The notes below the pieces were generated by a model. That model did no database searches, was not told the DNA's origin, and saw only the letters and a list, made by a program, of their open reading frames with translations. From contig NZ_PKEK01000040.1 of the NCBI RefSeq assembly GCF_002863225.1, positions 62,001 through 126,000 of the forward strand: a stretch of DNA of 64,000 nt, written 5' to 3'. This document shows, piece after piece, positions 35,658 to 44,772 of this stretch (positions within the stretch are counted from its first letter, which is position 1; the number at the start of each line of letters is the position of its first letter). Both the position numbers and the translations under genes were made by a program. The stretch comes from Mycobacterium sp. (lineage in GTDB: Bacteria > Actinomycetota > Actinomycetes > Mycobacteriales > Mycobacteriaceae).

Positions 35658-36247
35658 GCAGCGTTCGCGACAGGCTCGCGCGTCGCGCAGTCTTGCCGCT
35701 GACGGCGGTGCTGGTCGCCGCTGCCGCGATGTTGTGGCACCATCTGCCGGTTCCGACCCAGATCTACGCGCCGTTCGACGTACACGGCAAGCTGGGTAGC
35801 CAGGTGCGGGGGCGCGCACTGGCCGTCACAGCCACCGGGGTTCGGATTGCACCGAAGGCCAAATTCCCTCTCGGCCCGCATTCCACGAGCACGATGTCGG
35901 CGGCGGGACTGTGGCTGGTGGTCGAGGCAACGGTCTCGGCGGACAAGTCGTCGACGCTGGTGTCGGCCGATCTGGTGCTGGGCACCAACACTTATCTGGT
36001 GTCCCTGCGCCCCGCGCCTGGCTTCGCTGTCCGGATCGACCCGGGCCTGCCGCAGCACGGCTACTGGGTGTTCGACGTGGCGCCCGAGCTGATCCAGCCG
36101 TCAGTTGCCAAGCCGTTTCAACTGCGAGTGTGGCCCAACGCCGAGGAACGGCTGACCAGTCGCATCGTGGTCGATCTCGACAGCCAACCCCCGGCGCGCG
36201 CTGACTTCGTCACCGTGAAGCCCTCCGTGATCGGTCCGGCCGAATGA
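35654..36247 (+). CDS. Single-pass membrane protein with extracellular domain (operon gene 2)
   Basis: Protein of 197 residues. One N-terminal helix (AVLPLTAVLVAAAAMLWHHL) then a beta-rich extracellular region (GRALAVTATGVRIAPKAKF, WLVVEATVSADKSSTLVSAD, HGYWVFDVAPELIQP). It starts inside the stop of gene 1 (ATGA, 35654-35657) and overlaps gene 3 the same way, so the three proteins are made together and probably interact. Function unknown. There is no second membrane helix, so the C-terminus is probably outside. Confidence 0.72.
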   Translation: MSSVRDRLARRAVLPLTAVLVAAAAMLWHHLPVPTQIYAPFDVHGKLGSQVRGRALAVTATGVRIAPKAKFPLGPHSTSTMSAAGLWLVVEATVSADKSSTLVSADLVLGTNTYLVSLRPAPGFAVRIDPGLPQHGYWVFDVAPELIQPSVAKPFQLRVWPNAEERLTSRIVVDLDSQPPARADFVTVKPSVIGPAE

Positions 36248-36744
36248 GCCGACTCTGGGTCCGGAACCTGATCGGTCTCGCGGTCGTCGTCGCCGCGCTG
36301 GTCGTGCTGTGCGTGGTCGAGCTGTACCCGGAGTGGTCGTCGTATCGGCGAACCGTCGAGCCGGAGCGCGTCATCGGACGCGGCGGCAGCGCGGAACTGT
36401 CCGGGCAGTCCTGGCATCTCGGCGCGGTCCACCGCACCGGCACTCTGCCGAAAAGCCCCTACCGGCCGTCGATACCGAAAGGCGCGGTGCTAACCGTCGT
36501 CACCATCGAGCGGACGGGTAGCCCCGGCCCCCAACTGTGCGTCGGTTTCCTCACCGACGGGCGGCGGCGGTGGAGAGACCAGACGAACTCCGGGACCTCC
36601 TACCCCGTCAGCCGAGGTGCCACTCCATTCTGTAGCCAGCCCGGCCCGGTGCAGTTCAACTTCCTGCTGCCCAGCGACGCCACCCCCACCGCCGTCGACA
36701 TCACCGACGCGAACTCCGCCATCCTGCTGCGCATCGCCCTCTAG
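36244..36744 (+). CDS. Single-pass membrane protein (operon gene 3)
   Basis: Protein of 166 residues with one membrane helix (LIGLAVVVAALVVLCVVEL) and an extracellular part containing two Cys (PQLCVGFLTDG, TPFCSQPG) that could form a disulfide. It begins in the stop of gene 2 (ATGA). Its last 255 bases are overlapped in antisense by the coding region of the polytopic membrane protein ending at 36490. Function unknown. Confidence 0.65.
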   Translation: MSRLWVRNLIGLAVVVAALVVLCVVELYPEWSSYRRTVEPERVIGRGGSAELSGQSWHLGAVHRTGTLPKSPYRPSIPKGAVLTVVTIERTGSPGPQLCVGFLTDGRRRWRDQTNSGTSYPVSRGATPFCSQPGPVQFNFLLPSDATPTAVDITDANSAILLRIAL

Positions 36745-38019
36745 GCGCGCGTTCTGCTCGGCCAGCTGCGCCCGGGTGGCATGGGTCCAGCAGTAGCCGA
36801 ACGCGGTGGCAATCAGAGCTATGCGCAGCGGCACCACAATGAGTTGGGATATCAGGTCGAGCGTCGGCATGAACGACGTCCAGAAACCCCAGTCCTGCGG
36901 GCCGATCACCCATTCCATACCGCGGACCAGGTAGCCGTGATTGTTCGACGGGCCGTAAAAGCTGCCCACCACGTCGAGCCAAGCCAGCACCACATACGCG
37001 AGTACATAGCACGCCAGCGCGACCGGACCGCCGTGCAGGATCAGCTTGGCCGAGTCGACGATCGGCTGATACCGCCCGGTCTTCGACTTCGCGTAGTCGG
37101 ACACTTTGCCGCGCAGCGACGTCGGCATCACCGACCAACTCCGCTCGAACCGTCGCGCCGGCAACAACTTTTCGAGAAATACCGCGCTGCGCTCGCCCAC
37201 CGTTCGGCGCGCCGCGGCGCGCCAGTCGGCCTGCGTCGAGACCCCGTAGACGATGCCGATGACGGCAAGCCACATCAGCGGCACCCCCGCACCGCCGAAC
37301 ACCGTCTTCACCGTCCACGTCAGGCCGTGCCAGCCGACCTGCAGGGGCTTGACGTGGCTGAACAGCTCGGCGCGAGTGCTGGTGAACCACACCACGATTC
37401 GACGTTTGGCCAGCCAGCCGGCCGGGTTGACCAGAAACGTGAATCCGGCCGACAGCGAATAGCTCAGCACCAGGAAGATCCAGAGCGAGTCGATGTAGAT
37501 GCGTACCGCGGTCAGCCATCGCGGTAGCCGGCCGGCGAAGTAGCGCAACGGGTAGCGGATGATCAGCGCTCCGCCGATGACGAAAAAGGTGGTCTTTGGC
37601 ACCTGCAGTGCATGGGTGGCCGCGCCGCTGAACGCCTCTTCGATCTGGTAATCCAGCGAACGCGCCATGTAGGCCAGCCAGTCCTCCTTGAACAGCTGCC
37701 ACGCCAGGTAGATCGCAAAAAACGGCGCGACGATCGAAGAGAACAGGTCGGCGCTGCGAAGCGAAGGCGTCGGCAGGTCGGCCAACACCGGCACCCCCGG
37801 GCGGACCACCAGGAACATCGCCACGTAAGACCCCAGCGTGGCCAGCCCGGCGAACGGCATGATCATCGCGGCCCAGAAGGCGTGGTCGTGGCCGACGTAG
37901 GCGGCCCACTCCACCGCACCCTTCCGGGCCAGCATCCCTACCAGGTAGCACGCCGCTATCTGCGGCCAGTAACGCCACGCCAACGCAAATGGCCGAAGCA
38001 GGTAGGACACCCGGGTCAT
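36490..38019 (-). CDS. Polytopic membrane protein with low-complexity C-terminus
   Basis: Protein of 509 residues. The first 420 residues contain about eight to ten membrane helices (LATLGSYVAMFLVVRPGV, LVLSYSLSAGFTFLV, LACYVLAYVVLAWLDVVG, LISQLIVVPLRIALIATAFG). The last 85 residues (36490-36744) are Gly/Pro-rich and overlap the operon gene 3 in antisense. No family is recognised; it could be an exporter or a glycan enzyme. It starts 1 base after the cinA stop, so it is co-transcribed with cinA. The start is ATG 38019. The true stop may be as shown, but the overlap is unusually long. Confidence 0.65.
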   Translation of the reverse strand: MTRVSYLLRPFALAWRYWPQIAACYLVGMLARKGAVEWAAYVGHDHAFWAAMIMPFAGLATLGSYVAMFLVVRPGVPVLADLPTPSLRSADLFSSIVAPFFAIYLAWQLFKEDWLAYMARSLDYQIEEAFSGAATHALQVPKTTFFVIGGALIIRYPLRYFAGRLPRWLTAVRIYIDSLWIFLVLSYSLSAGFTFLVNPAGWLAKRRIVVWFTSTRAELFSHVKPLQVGWHGLTWTVKTVFGGAGVPLMWLAVIGIVYGVSTQADWRAAARRTVGERSAVFLEKLLPARRFERSWSVMPTSLRGKVSDYAKSKTGRYQPIVDSAKLILHGGPVALACYVLAYVVLAWLDVVGSFYGPSNNHGYLVRGMEWVIGPQDWGFWTSFMPTLDLISQLIVVPLRIALIATAFGYCWTHATRAQLAEQNARLEGDAQQDGGVRVGDVDGGGGGVAGQQEVELHRAGLATEWSGTSADGVGGPGVRLVSPPPPPVGEETDAQLGAGATRPLDGDDG

Positions 38020-38020
38020 G

Positions 38021-39298
38021 TTATCGGTGGTTGGCGGCCGCGCTCAGCGCTTCTCTCAGTAGGTGCATGGCGACCGTCGTCGATCGTTCCCGGATGTCGG
38101 TACGGTTTCCGGGCAGCCGAATTGTCCGGGTCGAGGGTGCGCCGCCCGCCAGCGCGACGGTGAAACAGACGGTGCCGACCGGCTTGTCCGCCGTTCCCCC
38201 ACCCGGCCCGGCGATCCCGGTGATCGCCACAGCCGTGTCGGCACCGAAGCGGTGCAGCGCCCCGGCGGCCATCGCTTCGGCCACCGGTTCGGATACCGCG
38301 CCGTGTGCCTCGATCAGTGCCGGGTCCACCCCGAGCAACTCGGCTTTCGCGTCGTTGGCGTAGGCCACCAGTCCCCCGGCCACATACGCCGACGAGCCGG
38401 GTCGTTCGGTGAGTCGAGCCGCCAGCAGGCCGCCGGTGCACGACTCGGCTGTCGCGATCCGGCGTCCGGTCAGCAGCTGCGCGATCTGGTCGTCGACCCG
38501 CGAGCCGTCGTCGGAGAAGATTTGCGCGCTGTGGCGCTCCCGCAGCAGCTCGGTCAACTCCCGATAGGTGTCGGCGGCGCCGGGTTCGTAACGGGTGACC
38601 ATTTCGACCTCACCCCGGCGCAGACAGGTGGTGATCTCCAGCGCGTCGAATCCCGGCACGTCGTGCTCGGCCTGCCGCAGAGTCTCGGCCAGCCCGGATT
38701 CAGGTAGTCCGAACATCCTGATGGTGTCCTGCCGGTACACCGTGCGGCCGGCGATCGCCTGCTGCACTTCGGGGACCTGCACGGCTGTTTTCCACATCGG
38801 CTGTAGTTCGCGCGGCGGACCCGGCAGGACGACGATGGTCGGCTTACCGGGAACGACGACGCCGGGCGCGGTGCCGACCGGTTTCATCACCACGGCCCCG
38901 ACGGGGACCATCGCCTGCTTCCTATTGGCGGCGCGGATCGACTCGAAATCGCCGGAACCCAGGCGCGACATCAGTTTCTTCAAGATCTCGGCGATGGTGT
39001 TTTCCAGCTCGACGTCCAGCGCGAGTTCGCGTCCGCTGAATTGCGCGACGATGGCGACCGTCATGTCGTCGGCGGTCGGTCCGAGCCCGCCACTGGTGAC
39101 GATCAGGTCGACACCCTCGTCGGCCAGGAAGCGCAGCTGGGCCTCGATGTCGGAAGCGCGGTCGCCGCAGATCGTGATGTGGGCGAGTTCGACGCCCAGC
39201 TCCAGCAGCTGTTCGGCCAGCCACGGACCGTTGAGGTCGGCCACCCGCCCGGTCAAGACTTCGGTGCCGGTGACGACAATGCCTGCGCGTGCGCTCAC
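38021..39298 (-). CDS. cinA: CinA-family NMN deamidase / ADP-ribose pyrophosphatase
   Basis: Protein of 425 residues with both CinA domains. The N-terminal MoaB-like COG1058 part begins [19 protein letters not shown] and has [17 protein letters not shown]; the C-terminal PncC-like amidohydrolase has [18 protein letters not shown] and [19 protein letters not shown]. CinA recycles NMN in NAD metabolism and in mycobacteria has also been linked to drug-adduct cleavage. Located in the same neighbourhood in M. tuberculosis (Rv1901). It shares a transcript with the polytopic membrane gene downstream (1 base gap). Confidence 0.93.
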   Translation of the reverse strand: MSARAGIVVTGTEVLTGRVADLNGPWLAEQLLELGVELAHITICGDRASDIEAQLRFLADEGVDLIVTSGGLGPTADDMTVAIVAQFSGRELALDVELENTIAEILKKLMSRLGSGDFESIRAANRKQAMVPVGAVVMKPVGTAPGVVVPGKPTIVVLPGPPRELQPMWKTAVQVPEVQQAIAGRTVYRQDTIRMFGLPESGLAETLRQAEHDVPGFDALEITTCLRRGEVEMVTRYEPGAADTYRELTELLRERHSAQIFSDDGSRVDDQIAQLLTGRRIATAESCTGGLLAARLTERPGSSAYVAGGLVAYANDAKAELLGVDPALIEAHGAVSEPVAEAMAAGALHRFGADTAVAITGIAGPGGGTADKPVGTVCFTVALAGGAPSTRTIRLPGNRTDIRERSTTVAMHLLREALSAAANHR

Positions 39299-39308
39299 TG
39301 CTACGACC

Positions 39309-39629
39309 TTAGGCGCGAGTGTCCGGCTCCGTGGACAGGTGCCGCTCGACCGACGCGGTCTTGCTCGTCATCGCGTCACTGACGCCGGATCGCCAGTCCG
39401 CCTTGATCACGACGCTGACCCGATCGGCCCGCGCCTTTACCGCCTCGACGGCACGCTCCACCACCGCCATCACCTCACCCCAGGTGTCACCCTCGATCAC
39501 GGTGAACATCGCGTCGGTCTTGTTCCGCAGCCCGGAGGCCCGGACCACCCGGACGGCTTCGGCCACGATCTCGCCGACACCGTCGCCGACTCCGAGCGGC
39601 GTGACCGAGAACGCGACCAGCACTGACAT
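39309..39629 (-). CDS. MTH1187-type thiamine-binding protein
   Basis: Small protein of 106 residues of the MTH1187/YkoF-like ferredoxin-fold family: [39 protein letters not shown] and [11 protein letters not shown]. Members bind thiamine or derivatives and tetramerise. In M. tuberculosis the gene (Rv1898) is adjacent to dtd and cinA, as here. It precedes cinA on the same strand with 10 bases between, so the two are likely co-expressed. Confidence 0.85.
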   Translation of the reverse strand: MSVLVAFSVTPLGVGDGVGEIVAEAVRVVRASGLRNKTDAMFTVIEGDTWGEVMAVVERAVEAVKARADRVSVVIKADWRSGVSDAMTSKTASVERHLSTEPDTRA

Positions 39630-39682
39630 CTAGCGAGCGTACCCACGGCCCCGCGGCGTCGGCGCCATGGCAGCATCGGGCC

Positions 39683-40114
39683 ATGCGGGTTCTGGTGCAA
39701 CGGGTCGCATCGGCAGCGGTGTCGGTGGACGGCCGGGTGGTCGGCGCGATCCAGCCCGCCACCCAGGGCCTGCTGGCACTCGTCGGGGTGACCCACGACG
39801 ACGACGCGGTCAAGGCTCGACGGCTCGCTGAAAAGCTCTGGCAACTCAGGATTCTCGATGACGAGCGCTCCGCCTCCGACATCGGCGCGCCGATCCTGGT
39901 GGTCAGTCAGTTCACCCTCTACGCCGACACCGCCAAGGGGCGGCGGCCATCGTGGAATGCCGCCGCGCCGGGCGCGTTGGCCGAGCCGCTGGTCGAGGAG
40001 TTCGCGCAGACGCTGCGGGGCCTGGGCGCGCACGTCGAGACCGGGCTCTTCGGCGCCGACATGCGCGTCGAACTCGTCAATGACGGCCCGGTGACCGTTC
40101 TTCTCGAACTGTGA
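39683..40114 (+). CDS. dtd: D-aminoacyl-tRNA deacylase
   Basis: Protein of 143 residues, the usual length. [20 protein letters not shown] opens the family, [17 protein letters not shown] holds the substrate-binding SQFTLY motif, and [12 protein letters not shown] the cross-subunit Gly-cisPro motif. It clears D-amino acids mischarged onto tRNA. Divergent from the thiamine-binding gene (53 bases), and followed by a methyltransferase after 12 bases with a good ribosome site (AAGGAG). Confidence 0.96.
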   Translation: MRVLVQRVASAAVSVDGRVVGAIQPATQGLLALVGVTHDDDAVKARRLAEKLWQLRILDDERSASDIGAPILVVSQFTLYADTAKGRRPSWNAAAPGALAEPLVEEFAQTLRGLGAHVETGLFGADMRVELVNDGPVTVLLEL

Positions 40115-40126
40115 CAAGGAGATTCG

Positions 40127-41056
40127 ATGACTGACAAGTGGGCGGGCGACCGAACCGACGACGACACCTGGGACATCGTCACCAGCGTGGGCTACACCGC
40201 TTTACTGGTCGCGGGTTGGCGAGCATTGCATGCGGCGGGTGATCAACCTCTGGTGCGCGATGACTACGCCAGGCATTTCATTGTGGCTTCCGGCGACCCG
40301 TTTCTGAACAACGCTCTGGCCGCCCCTGGTGCAACCGAGGGCGCGGCGACCTTTCCCCGGTTGTACGGCGTCCAGACGCGGTTCTTCGACGAATTCTTCG
40401 TCGCCGCTGCGGGTCAAGGCATCCGTCAGGCGGTTATCGTGGCGGCCGGTCTTGATTCACGGGCCTATCGACTCGAATGGGCTAGCGGCACAACCGTATT
40501 CGAGATAGACCAGCCGAGGGTCCTGGAGTTCAAGACCGCGGTGATGAAGGAGCATGGGGCAAGCCCCGCTGCCGAGCGGCGTGACGTTGCCGCGGATCTG
40601 CGCGGCGACTGGTCAATACCGTTGCGGGCGCAGGGTTTCGACCCTGCACAGCCGAGCGCCTGGTCGGTGGAGGGCATCTTGCCGTACTTGACCGGCGAGG
40701 CGCAGGACACGCTGCTGCGCCGGATCACCGAACTCTCGGCGCCGGGCAGCCGGCTGGCGATCGGGGCACTGGGCTCCTGTCTCGACCAGGAACGGCTCAC
40801 GGCGCTGGAGGCGAGCTACCCCGGGCTCAACGTGTCCGGCGAGGTGAACTTCTCCACCCTGACCTACGACGACGCCACGAAAACCAGTCCCGCACAATCG
40901 CTTGCCGCTCAGGGCTGGGCGGTCGATCCGGTACGGACCAACCCGGAACTGCAGCGCGAATACGGCCGGGCGCCGTCGCGGGTCGACATGCAAATCGACG
41001 AGATCATGCATTCGCAGTACATCAGTGCGACGCGGTCAGCCCCGAAGGGGGCCTGA
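40127..41056 (+). CDS. TIGR00027-type SAM-dependent methyltransferase
   Basis: Protein of 309 residues in the same family as the gene at 13120: [38 protein letters not shown] (SAM loop), [50 protein letters not shown] precedes ATG 40127. Rv1896c stands at this place in M. tuberculosis. The stop and the start of the following LLM gene overlap by one base (TGATG), implying coupling. Substrate unknown. Confidence 0.85.
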   Translation: MTDKWAGDRTDDDTWDIVTSVGYTALLVAGWRALHAAGDQPLVRDDYARHFIVASGDPFLNNALAAPGATEGAATFPRLYGVQTRFFDEFFVAAAGQGIRQAVIVAAGLDSRAYRLEWASGTTVFEIDQPRVLEFKTAVMKEHGASPAAERRDVAADLRGDWSIPLRAQGFDPAQPSAWSVEGILPYLTGEAQDTLLRRITELSAPGSRLAIGALGSCLDQERLTALEASYPGLNVSGEVNFSTLTYDDATKTSPAQSLAAQGWAVDPVRTNPELQREYGRAPSRVDMQIDEIMHSQYISATRSAPKGA

Positions 41057-41922
41057 TGCAATTCTGGTCCGGCACACCGTTCATGGACACCGTCGACGCG
41101 CTGGCGATCGCCCGCATGCTCGACGAGTCCGGCTACGACGGGGTGATCTGTGCCGATCACCTGATCTACCCGCGCAACCTGACGTCGCCGTACCCGTCAC
41201 CGGCCGGGGTGCCGCCGTGGCAGCCCGAAACGGCGTGGCCCGATTCGTGGATCATGATCGGTGCGATGGCGTCGACCACCCGGCAATTGCGGTTCTCCAA
41301 CGCCATCTACGTCGCGCCGTCCAGACCACTGGTCGAAGTGGCGAAACAGGTGGCCACCGCATCGGTGATCTCCGGAGGCCGGGTGTCGCTGGCCGTCGGC
41401 GCCGGCTGGATGCGTGAGGAATTCGACCTGCTGGGGCAGGATTTCGGCAACCGGGGCAGACGGCTCGACGAGATGATCCCGGCGCTGAGGGCGCTGTGGC
41501 AGGGCGGCTGGGTGTCCTGGAGCGGTCGTTACTACCAGGTGCCCGAGCTGATGCTCGAGCCCCATCCACCGTCTCCGGTGCCGATCCTGTGCGGCGGCGA
41601 ATCGGAGACGGCGCTGCGCCGCGCCGCGCGGTTGTGCGACGGCTGGGTCGGCACCGCGTACGGGTGGGACGACGCGGTTCGCTACGTCCGGAAGCTGACG
41701 GCATTACGGCACGAATACGGCCGCGCCAGTGAGCCTTTCGAGATCATGCTGGCACTGCTCGAGGTGCCGTCGGTCGACCTGTTCCGGCGCGCCGAAGATC
41801 TCGGCATCACCGCGGTGATGTGTGCGCCGTGGATGCGCGACGGCGTCGAACCGGGCAACCGGGACGGCTGCCGCGCCGCCATCGAGCGGTTCGCCGAAAC
41901 CGTGATCGCGAAGTGCCGCTAG
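41056..41922 (+). CDS. LLM-class F420-dependent oxidoreductase
   Basis: Protein of 288 residues with the F420-type luciferase-like pattern: LDESGYDGVICADHLIYP, LRFSNAIYVAPSRPLVEVAK, GRVSLAVGAGWMREEFDLLG, VPILCGGESETALRRA. Coupled to the methyltransferase. It is similar to the LLM at 48427 (TIGR03619-like opening differs), with many LLMs in the window, so sub-functionalisation is likely. Ends 19 bases before a convergent SDR. Confidence 0.82.
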   Translation: MQFWSGTPFMDTVDALAIARMLDESGYDGVICADHLIYPRNLTSPYPSPAGVPPWQPETAWPDSWIMIGAMASTTRQLRFSNAIYVAPSRPLVEVAKQVATASVISGGRVSLAVGAGWMREEFDLLGQDFGNRGRRLDEMIPALRALWQGGWVSWSGRYYQVPELMLEPHPPSPVPILCGGESETALRRAARLCDGWVGTAYGWDDAVRYVRKLTALRHEYGRASEPFEIMLALLEVPSVDLFRRAEDLGITAVMCAPWMRDGVEPGNRDGCRAAIERFAETVIAKCR

Positions 41923-41941
41923 CGGCGAAGCGCGTCGGCGG

Positions 41942-42679
41942 TCAGAACTTGTGCGGGACGTCGTTGACCAGTCCGCCGTCCATGACGAACTCGGCGCCGG
42001 TGGAATACGACGACTCGTCGCTGGCCAGGAACAGGACGAAGCTGGCCACTTCCTCGGAGACACCGGGACGGCCGAGCGGCACGGTGACCATGTCGTCCGG
42101 GAAGTGCTTGGTCATCGGGGTGCGGATGAATCCGGGGTGGATCGAGTTGACCCGGATGTTCTGCGACGCCAATTCCAGGGCGGCGGATTTGGTCAGCCCC
42201 CGGACGGCCCATTTGGACGCGACGTAGGGGTGCACCATGACGGCGCCGCGCAGTCCCTCGATCGACGAGACGTTGATGATCGAGCCACCGCCCGCGGCCT
42301 TCATCGGCTCGACGACGGCCTGGATGCCGTGGAAGGTGCCGTTGAGGTTGACGTCGATGACTTTGTTCCACTTGTCCACGTTGAACTGACCCAGCTGGCC
42401 GAGCGCGACGATGCCGGCGTTGTTGACCAGCACGTTGAGCTTGCCGAAATCGTTAACCGCGGTGGCCACCGCGGCTTCCCACTCGTCGGGCTGGGTGACG
42501 TCGAGGTGGACGTAGCGGGCGGCCTCCCCGATCTCGTCGGCGAGTTTCTTGCCGTCATCGTCGAGAATGTCGCCGACGACGACCTTGGCGCCTTCGGCCA
42601 CCAGGGCCCGGGCGTGGGCGGCGCCCATCCCCCGAGCGCCACCGCTGATCAGTGCAACTTTTCCGTCCACGCGTCCCAT
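41942..42679 (-). CDS. Short-chain dehydrogenase, hydroxysteroid-dehydrogenase-like
   Basis: Protein of 245 residues. Cofactor loop ISGGARGMGAAHARAL (GxxxGxG), NNAGI, active-site NVSSIEGLRG, YVASKWAVRGL (Tyr-x-x-x-Lys) and IRVNSIHPGFIRTPM. The sequence pattern matches 3-alpha/20-beta hydroxysteroid dehydrogenases (M. tuberculosis Rv2002/FabG3 type), which act on steroid hydroxyl groups with NADH. A KstR-type box centred 40 bases upstream of the start supports a sterol role. It is divergent from the flavoprotein at 42858. Confidence 0.83.
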   Translation of the reverse strand: MGRVDGKVALISGGARGMGAAHARALVAEGAKVVVGDILDDDGKKLADEIGEAARYVHLDVTQPDEWEAAVATAVNDFGKLNVLVNNAGIVALGQLGQFNVDKWNKVIDVNLNGTFHGIQAVVEPMKAAGGGSIINVSSIEGLRGAVMVHPYVASKWAVRGLTKSAALELASQNIRVNSIHPGFIRTPMTKHFPDDMVTVPLGRPGVSEEVASFVLFLASDESSYSTGAEFVMDGGLVNDVPHKF

Positions 42680-42712
42680 GCCGCGTCACGCTACAGCAGT
42701 AGATTCCGCGGT

Positions 42713-42726
42713 TAGAACCTGTTCCA
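42713..42726. promoter_or_regulatory. KstR-type operator, box 1
   Basis: TAGAACCTGTTCCA matches the KstR consensus TNNAACNNGTTNNA at every fixed position. It lies between the divergent SDR and flavoprotein genes, 33 bases before the SDR start. KstR is the TetR repressor of cholesterol catabolism, released by sterol-derived CoA thioesters. Confidence 0.8.
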
Positions 42727-42799
42727 CCTTCGGCCCGCGGGGCCCCGCAAATTGCGCACTTTCACCCGGGTGGTCCAGCATGCCTGTTCCGTACTAAAC

Positions 42800-42813
42800 T
42801 AGAACACGTTCCA
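42800..42813. promoter_or_regulatory. KstR-type operator, box 2
   Basis: TAGAACACGTTCCA, a second exact match to TNNAACNNGTTNNA, centred about 52 bases before the ATG at 42858. Each divergent gene thus has its own box; the centres are 87 bases apart. Confidence 0.82.
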
Positions 42814-42857
42814 GTTCGCCTACGCCGCTGTAAGCAACCAGGTAAAGGATCTCGCGC

Positions 42858-43988
42858 ATGCACACTTCCATCTGCGACGAACTCGGCATCGAGTTTCCGA
42901 TCTTCGCGTTCACGCACTGTCGCGATGTCGTCGTCGCGGTGAGCAAGGCCGGCGGCTTCGGCGTGCTGGGGGCGGTCGGGTTCACTCCCGAGCAACTGGA
43001 GATCGAGCTCAAGTGGATCGACGAGAACATCGGCGACCACCCGTACGGTGTCGACATCGTCATTCCGAACAAATACGAGGGCATGGACTCCCAACTGTCC
43101 GCCGAGGACCTGGCCGAGTCGCTGCGCAAGATGGTGCCGCAGGATCACCTGGACTTCGGCAAGAAGATCCTCGCCGACCACGGTGTGCCGGTCGAGGACA
43201 GCGACGGCGACAGCTTGCAGCTGCTGGGCTGGACCGAGGCGACGGCCACCCCCCAGGTCGAGGTGGCGCTGACGCACCCCAAGGTGAAGATGATCGCCAA
43301 CGCGCTGGGCACCCCGCCGCCGGACATGATCAAGCACATTCACGAAGCCGGGCTCAAGGTCGCGGCGCTGTGCGGCTCGCCCTCGCAGGCGAAGAAGCAC
43401 GCCGACGCCGGCGTCGACATCATCATCGCGCAGGGCGGTGAAGCCGGCGGTCACTGCGGCGAGGTGGGCTCGATTGTGTTGTGGCCGCAGGTCGTCAAGG
43501 AGGTCGCACCGGTCCCGGTGCTGGGCGCGGGCGGTATCGGCAGCGGCCAGCAGATCGCCGCGGCGCTGGCGCTGGGCTGCCAAGGGGCCTGGACCGGGTC
43601 GCAGTGGCTGATGGTCGAGGAATCGTCGAACACCCCGGTGCAGCAGCAGGCCTACGTCAAGGCCGGCAGCCGCGACACCGTGCGCAGCCGCTCGTTCACC
43701 GGCAAGCCGGCCCGGATGTTGCGCAACGACTGGACCGAAGCGTGGGAGGCGCCGGACAACCCGAAGCCGCTCGGAATGCCGTTGCAGTACATGGTTTCCG
43801 GTATGGCGGTGCGCGCGACGAACCGCTACCCCAACGAGTCCGTGGACGTGGCGTTCAACCCGGTTGGACAGGTCGTCGGGCAGTTCTCCAAGGTCGAGAA
43901 GACCGCGACCGTCATCGAGCGCTGGGTGCAGGAATACCTCGAAGCGACCAACAAGCTCGACGAGCTGAACGAGGCCGCGTCGGTCTGA
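42858..43988 (+). CDS. Nitronate-monooxygenase-family flavoprotein (Rv1894c-like)
   Basis: Protein of 376 residues of the 2-nitropropane dioxygenase/NMO fold: TSICDELGIEFPIFAFTHCR, SKAGGFGVLGAVG, IIIAQGGEAGGHCGEVGSIV (FMN phosphate loop), and VLGAGGIGSGQQIAAALALG. From memory, Rv1894c has this length and neighbourhood. The family also includes the sterol ring-degradation reductase IpdC, and the KstR boxes here favour a sterol or fatty acid role over nitronate detoxification. The active-site His of classical NMOs lies in GGHCGE. AAAGGA precedes ATG 42858. Stop abuts that of the next gene. Confidence 0.8.
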   Translation: MHTSICDELGIEFPIFAFTHCRDVVVAVSKAGGFGVLGAVGFTPEQLEIELKWIDENIGDHPYGVDIVIPNKYEGMDSQLSAEDLAESLRKMVPQDHLDFGKKILADHGVPVEDSDGDSLQLLGWTEATATPQVEVALTHPKVKMIANALGTPPPDMIKHIHEAGLKVAALCGSPSQAKKHADAGVDIIIAQGGEAGGHCGEVGSIVLWPQVVKEVAPVPVLGAGGIGSGQQIAAALALGCQGAWTGSQWLMVEESSNTPVQQQAYVKAGSRDTVRSRSFTGKPARMLRNDWTEAWEAPDNPKPLGMPLQYMVSGMAVRATNRYPNESVDVAFNPVGQVVGQFSKVEKTATVIERWVQEYLEATNKLDELNEAASV

Positions 43989-44204
43989 TCACTCGTCGTC
44001 GACGGCGCCGGTGATGACTTCTTTGGTGCGCTCCACCGCGTAGGTGGCGATGTCGATCGAGTTGTGCACGATGTCGCCCGCGCCACCGGCGATGTCGCCC
44101 TTGATGATGTGGCCGGCGTTCTCGACGATGTCCGCGGACCGCTCGACCGCGTTCGTGACGATGTCGCGGGCGGCGTCAATTGCGTCTTTCGGCCTGAAGG
44201 CCAT
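43989..44204 (-). CDS. Small repeat-helical protein (Rv1893-like)
   Basis: Protein of 71 residues, strongly helical with repeating Asp-Ile-Val and Ala-rich heptads (AIDAARDIVTNAVERSADIV, GAGDIVHNSIDIATYAVERT). Amphipathic helices of this type occur in plastid-lipid or antitoxin-like proteins but no function is known; M. tuberculosis Rv1893 matches in size and position. AGGAG precedes ATG 44204 closely. Its stop directly abuts the flavoprotein stop. It lies just below an exported protein gene on the same strand. Confidence 0.7.
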   Translation of the reverse strand: MAFRPKDAIDAARDIVTNAVERSADIVENAGHIIKGDIAGGAGDIVHNSIDIATYAVERTKEVITGAVDDE

Positions 44205-44221
44205 GGCTGTCTCCTGAGTCT

Positions 44222-44665
44222 TTAGGGGAAGTGCGTGATGCTGGTGTCGGACGGGAACCCGCCACCTTGGCCGTTCGGGGCTCCGCCGCCAGTCAGCTGA
44301 CCGATCTGCCAACCATGCTCTGTACAGAGCATCGGCTGCCCGTCGGGGCTCTGAGCCGAGGACCCGCGCGGGTTCTCGCACTTGGCGCCGACCTGTTGCA
44401 CCCCGTAGAGCGGGTAGGTGATCACCCAGTACCCCGTCTGCGCCGCCGGGAACTGGTTGATGATGAAGTGGCACGCCTCGGCCTGACCGCCGGGGCCGCG
44501 CCCGAAGATGAACCGCTCGTAGTTGTCGCAGGGCGCGCCGAGCGATGCGTCGTAATTCATCCCCGGCACGTCGCCGTCGAAGTGCCCGTTGTCGGCCAGG
44601 GCAACCGGCGCCATGCCGACAGTGGCGCCGGTGATCGCAGCGGCGACGAACAGTTCGCGAATCAT
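44222..44665 (-). CDS. Exported protein of unknown function (Rv1891-like)
   Basis: Protein of 147 residues: signal peptide MIRELFVAAAITGATVGMAP (AxA at ALA) then a domain with four Cys (GAPCDNYERF, AEACHFIINQF, GAKCENPRG, PMLCTEHG), probably two disulfides, and a Gly-rich C-terminus. Conserved exported mycobacterial protein without assigned role. Start ATG 44665 has AAGGTGG upstream. The small helical gene follows 17 bases downstream. Confidence 0.75.
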   Translation of the reverse strand: MIRELFVAAAITGATVGMAPVALADNGHFDGDVPGMNYDASLGAPCDNYERFIFGRGPGGQAEACHFIINQFPAAQTGYWVITYPLYGVQQVGAKCENPRGSSAQSPDGQPMLCTEHGWQIGQLTGGGAPNGQGGGFPSDTSITHFP

Positions 44666-44772
44666 GACCCACCTTCGATGTTGCGTCACCGGGCCACTCT
44701 GTGAGCCCGCGACTGGAGGCAAGCATAGTCAGTACCCCGGGTGCCACAAGGCTGTTTCGCCCGACGGTCCGC

